Positions 8,208-10,778 of a stretch of DNA of 10,778 nt are shown in pieces. The stretch is from Thermoproteota archaeon (GTDB lineage Archaea > Korarchaeota > Korarchaeia > B14-G2). The notes beneath the pieces were generated by a model. That model worked only from the letters and a program-made list of their open reading frames with translations, made no database searches and was not told where the DNA came from. The DNA lies in NCBI GenBank assembly GCA_003661385.1, contig QMWA01000043.1, positions 1-10,778 of the forward strand, written 5' to 3'. Numbering within the stretch: position 1 is the first letter of the stretch; every line of letters begins with the position of its first letter. Position numbers and translations under genes: made by a program.

Positions 8208-9029
8208 TCACCTCAACACGATTTGGGTATAGAACTGTGGCCTTCTGTCATCAAATATGTCATTTAGCTCTGTTATCTTCTTGTCTCTAGCTAGGGACAG
8301 GTCTATCTCGACGATCTTCACGTCTTCAGCGTCTCTAGGCGAGGAGGCCAAAACCTCCATCTTAGGTGAGACTACCTGGCTCATGCCAGTGAACTCTAGC
8401 CTCAGCCCGCCCCGGTCTTCCACACCTATTCTATTTGCAGTGATCGTGAACACCCTGTTCTCTATGCTTCTGGCGAGCATAGCTCTCTGAGCGTATGGGA
8501 GGATAAGGTTAGCAGGGTGGCATATTACCTCAGCTCCCCTGAGTGCTAGAACACGACAAGCTTCTGGAAACACCCAGTCATAGCATATGATTACACCGAG
8601 CTTAAGCTTGCCTACCTCAAATACTGGGAACCCAAGGTCTCCTGGAGTAAAGTAGAGCTTTTCCCTGTAGAAGAGGTGGACCTTCCTATAGACTGCAGTC
8701 TGCCCGTCGGGCATGCAAACTGCTGCAGAGTTATACACCTTCCCTCCATCAGCTAGCTCTGCAAATCCGGCTATGACCGTAGCTCCCTGTTCCTCAGCAG
8801 CTTTGAGCCATTCCCTCACTGAAGGGCCCTCGTAGAGTGGTTCTGCGAGCTTCAGAACCTCATCCATGCTGGTGAAGTTATAGCCTGTGTTTGAGAGCTC
8901 TGGCAGAACTATCACATCAGGTTCTCTTGCAGACCTTATCATCTCCACTGTTTTCTCTACATTTCTCTCTTTTTCGCCAAACTTAGGGTAGAACTGTACG
9001 TATCCAACTCTAACTTTACTGCTACCCAT
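8208..9029 (-). CDS. Nitrilase-superfamily carbon-nitrogen hydrolase
   Basis: Members hydrolyse nitriles, amides or N-carbamoyl compounds through a Glu-Lys-Cys triad. All three are present: Glu44 in LPELSNTGY, Lys116 in YRKVHLF and Cys149 in IICYDWVFPE, at near-standard spacing. The 273-residue length is normal for a single-domain cytosolic enzyme. The region after the catalytic Cys (RVLALRGAEVICHPANL) and the C-terminal NDIFDDRR closely resemble the Pyrococcus enzyme studied as an aliphatic dinitrilase, but the natural substrate of that group is not established and I do not assign one. The ATG at 9029 overlaps the end of the COG2403 gene by 8 bp, with GAGG 10 nt upstream, implying coupled translation and possibly linked function. 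The gene ends 92 nt before the hdrA start. Confidence 0.92.
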   Translation of the reverse strand: MGSSKVRVGYVQFYPKFGEKERNVEKTVEMIRSAREPDVIVLPELSNTGYNFTSMDEVLKLAEPLYEGPSVREWLKAAEEQGATVIAGFAELADGGKVYNSAAVCMPDGQTAVYRKVHLFYREKLYFTPGDLGFPVFEVGKLKLGVIICYDWVFPEACRVLALRGAEVICHPANLILPYAQRAMLARSIENRVFTITANRIGVEDRGGLRLEFTGMSQVVSPKMEVLASSPRDAEDVKIVEIDLSLARDKKITELNDIFDDRRPQFYTQIVLR

Positions 9030-10371
9030 GATGCATCTTCCTCAAGAAGTCAGCTATGACATCCTCTAGCGTCGGCTCACCTATCTCCTGGAGCTCATAT
9101 CTGACCCTCACTATGGGTTTATCAAGCTTAACGAGTCTAGCTAGGTCTATCGGCGTCCCTGAGACCACGGTGTCGCATGGAACCCTTTTGATGGTCTCTA
9201 TGAACTCAGCTAGCTGAGACTTCCCGTACCCCAGTGCAGGCAGCACATTCGACATGTGAGTGTACTTCTCGAAGGCCTCCCTAATAGAGCCTATAGCATA
9301 TGGCCTGGGGTCAACAATTTCAGCAGCTCCATACCTTATTGCAGCAATGTACCCTATGCTGTATGGTAGCCCTCCGTGGGTTACTGTCGGCCCGTCCTCT
9401 ACAACAAGCACCTTCTTACCCCTTATCAAGGATGGGTTCTCAACCTTAGGCGGAGAGGCGGCCTCTATCAGGACCGCATTCGGGTTAGCTCTTCTTACAT
9501 TCTCTCTTACAGTCATCAGATCCTTCGGGTTTGCTGAAACAACCTTGTTTACAACCACTACATCAGCCATCCTCAGGTTTATCTCACCTGGATATGAAGA
9601 CAGCTCGTGACCTGGCCTAAGCGGATCTACTACCACTATATGGAGGTCTGGCTTGAAGAATGGCAGGTCGTTGTTGCCTCCATCCCATACTATAATGTCT
9701 CCATGCTTCTCAGCCTCTCTTAGGACTACCTCATAATCTACTCCAGCGAACACAGTATACCCTCTCTCGATGTGCGGCTCAAACTCCTCTCTCTCTTCTA
9801 TAGTGCACTCGTACCTATCCAGATCCTTGTAGGTCTCAAACTTCATACATACCTGCTTGGAAAGGTCTCCATAGGGCATTGGGTGTCTCACAACAACAGG
9901 CTTTAGGCCTCTTTTCACGAGAATATCACATACTCTCCGAGTGACAGTGCTCTTTCCAGCTCCAGTCCTGACGGCGCACACGGATATCACCGGCTTACTG
10001 CACTCGAGCATAGTGTCCTTCGGGCCTACCAACATGAAGCTAGCGCCCTCAGCCATCGCCTTGGATGCAAGCCTCATGACCTCACTGTAGAGTAAATCGC
10101 TATAGGATAGGACAACTAAGTCTATATCGAGCTTTCTGATGAGCTCGGTCATCTCGCTCTCGGGGTATATGGGTATCCCATCAGGATAGAGGCTTCCAGC
10201 AAGCTCAGGAGGGTATATCCTGTTGGCTATATTCGGGAGCTGACCGGCTGTGAACGCAACAACCTCGTATCTTGGGTTATCCCTGAAGCACATGTTGAAG
10301 TTGTGGAAGTCCCTGCCAGCAGCACCGAGGATTAAAACACGTATCTTCTCCCTTCGCATGCTATCCGACAC
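9022..10371 (-). CDS. COG2403 P-loop NTPase, cyclic 2,3-diphosphoglycerate synthetase-related
   Basis: The protein (449 residues from the GTG at 10371) has a Rossmann-like N-terminal domain starting LILGAAGRDFHNFN (13-26), a Walker A sequence TGAGKST (136-142), a DGGNND motif near residue 235, a VVVNK motif near 267 and a C-terminal domain with THGG and GSIREAFEKYTH. This matches the COG2403 family, often annotated as cyclic 2,3-diphosphoglycerate synthetase or a predicted GTPase. The characterised synthetase from Methanothermus begins, as I recall it, with a different N-terminal domain, so that activity should not be assumed. A second start, ATG at 10359, gives the usual family N-terminus and fits the predicted transcription start better. 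The 3' end overlaps the nitrilase gene by 8 bp. Function unknown beyond likely nucleotide-dependent ligase or kinase chemistry. Confidence 0.88.
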   Translation of the reverse strand: MSDSMRREKIRVLILGAAGRDFHNFNMCFRDNPRYEVVAFTAGQLPNIANRIYPPELAGSLYPDGIPIYPESEMTELIRKLDIDLVVLSYSDLLYSEVMRLASKAMAEGASFMLVGPKDTMLECSKPVISVCAVRTGAGKSTVTRRVCDILVKRGLKPVVVRHPMPYGDLSKQVCMKFETYKDLDRYECTIEEREEFEPHIERGYTVFAGVDYEVVLREAEKHGDIIVWDGGNNDLPFFKPDLHIVVVDPLRPGHELSSYPGEINLRMADVVVVNKVVSANPKDLMTVRENVRRANPNAVLIEAASPPKVENPSLIRGKKVLVVEDGPTVTHGGLPYSIGYIAAIRYGAAEIVDPRPYAIGSIREAFEKYTHMSNVLPALGYGKSQLAEFIETIKRVPCDTVVSGTPIDLARLVKLDKPIVRVRYELQEIGEPTLEDVIADFLRKMHHG

Positions 10372-10385
10372 CTTACCTCAAGCAA

Positions 10386-10393
10386 CTTAAAAA
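10386..10393. promoter_or_regulatory. Shared bidirectional TATA-like box
   Basis: CTTAAAAA on the plus strand (TTTTTAAG on the minus) is the only TATA-like element between two divergent genes. Archaeal spacing of about 24-27 nt predicts a plus-strand start near 10412-10417, on the ATG at 10414, and a minus-strand start near 10362, just before the ATG at 10359. Both transcripts could therefore be leaderless or nearly so. Confidence 0.5.
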
Positions 10394-10413
10394 GGGTGAG
10401 CAATAAGGTACTG

Positions 10414-10778
10414 ATGACCAGGAAAACAGCTGGGTCTGCAGACGAGGCCAAGATAAGGGCACTTAACCTGATATCCAGCTCGCTCAAGCTCCTAGTTGGC
10501 GTCCTAGTGGTGAGGGTAGCAGGAAAGATCCTGGGAGACATCGTGCTGTTCGAAATAGGAGAGTACTCGCTGTCCACAAGGATTACCCTAAACCTGTTGA
10601 ACTTCGCAGTGATAATATACTTCGGCTACAGGGTGCTGGTTAACCTGACTTACTTCCTCGATAGAGCGTCAGAGCTCATAGTCAGGAGATTTGGGACAGA
10701 AGAGAAGGATCCCAGGAGAATAGCTCATGACATAACGTATGTGATTATTATAGTACTGGCATGGGAGGCAGTAAACCC
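10414..10778 (+). CDS. Membrane protein of unknown family, 3' end cut by window edge
   Basis: About 121 codons are visible before the right edge. The protein starts MTRKTAGSADEAK and has hydrophobic segments near residues 20-46, 58-82 and 105-118, separated by charged stretches (RASELIVRRFGTEEKDPRR near 84-102), so it is a multi-pass membrane protein. I recognise no family motif. The ATG at 10414 coincides with the transcription start predicted from the TATA-like box at 10386-10393, suggesting a leaderless mRNA. An in-frame GTG at 10396-10398 would add six residues. It is divergent from the COG2403 gene, and the full product cannot be judged from this fragment. Confidence 0.75.
   Translation, partial: MTRKTAGSADEAKIRALNLISSSLKLLVGVLVVRVAGKILGDIVLFEIGEYSLSTRITLNLLNFAVIIYFGYRVLVNLTYFLDRASELIVRRFGTEEKDPRRIAHDITYVIIIVLAWEAVN

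Noticed and set aside
10332-10577. Minus-strand open frame across the divergent promoter.
   Set aside because: It covers the control region and the antisense of the membrane gene, with no domain or binding site.

Overview
The window reads as chromosomal DNA of a thermophilic archaeon. Supporting evidence is a group II chaperonin (thermosome) subunit, a HdrA/MvhD pair, an archaeal-style nitrilase next to a COG2403 P-loop protein, TATA-like boxes instead of -35/-10 promoters, GGTG-type ribosome binding sites and frequent TTG starts. GC content looks near 50%. A crenarchaeal or korarchaeal (TACK) host is my best guess, but no rRNA or other lineage marker is present to settle it.

Layout, left to right. 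(1) Minus strand, 1-1662: a bacterial-type glyceraldehyde-3-phosphate dehydrogenase, followed 9 nt later by a nucleoside phosphorylase of the MTAP/PNP family that runs off the left edge. (2) A 185-nt divergent control region (1663-1847) holds promoter elements for both directions and a perfect 9-bp inverted repeat near the predicted chaperonin start site. (3) Plus strand, 1848-5726: thermosome subunit, then two closely spaced membrane genes, a single-anchor extracellular protein of unknown function and a polytopic protein resembling oligosaccharide repeat unit polymerases. (4) Minus strand, 5697-8115: hdrA and mvhD, one nucleotide apart; mvhD overlaps the end of the polymerase-like gene by 30 bp. 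(5) Minus strand, 8208-10371: a COG2403 protein related to cyclic 2,3-diphosphoglycerate synthetase and a nitrilase-family hydrolase, overlapping by 8 bp. (6) Plus strand, 10414 to the right edge: the start of a membrane protein, divergent from the COG2403 gene across a shared AT-rich box.

The genes cover carbon metabolism (GAPDH), purine or methylthio-nucleoside salvage, protein folding, possible cell-surface polysaccharide synthesis, and flavin/iron-sulfur electron transfer. No complete undescribed system is evident. The most unusual signals are mosaic codon usage inside hdrA, where adjacent ferredoxin modules use different synonymous codons, two promoter-proximal palindromes, the chaperonin-membrane-polymerase gene string, and an Asn in the phosphorylase where adenine-specific enzymes have Asp. 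There is no gene-free stretch over 300 bases, and I saw no tRNA, rRNA, CRISPR array or insertion sequence.
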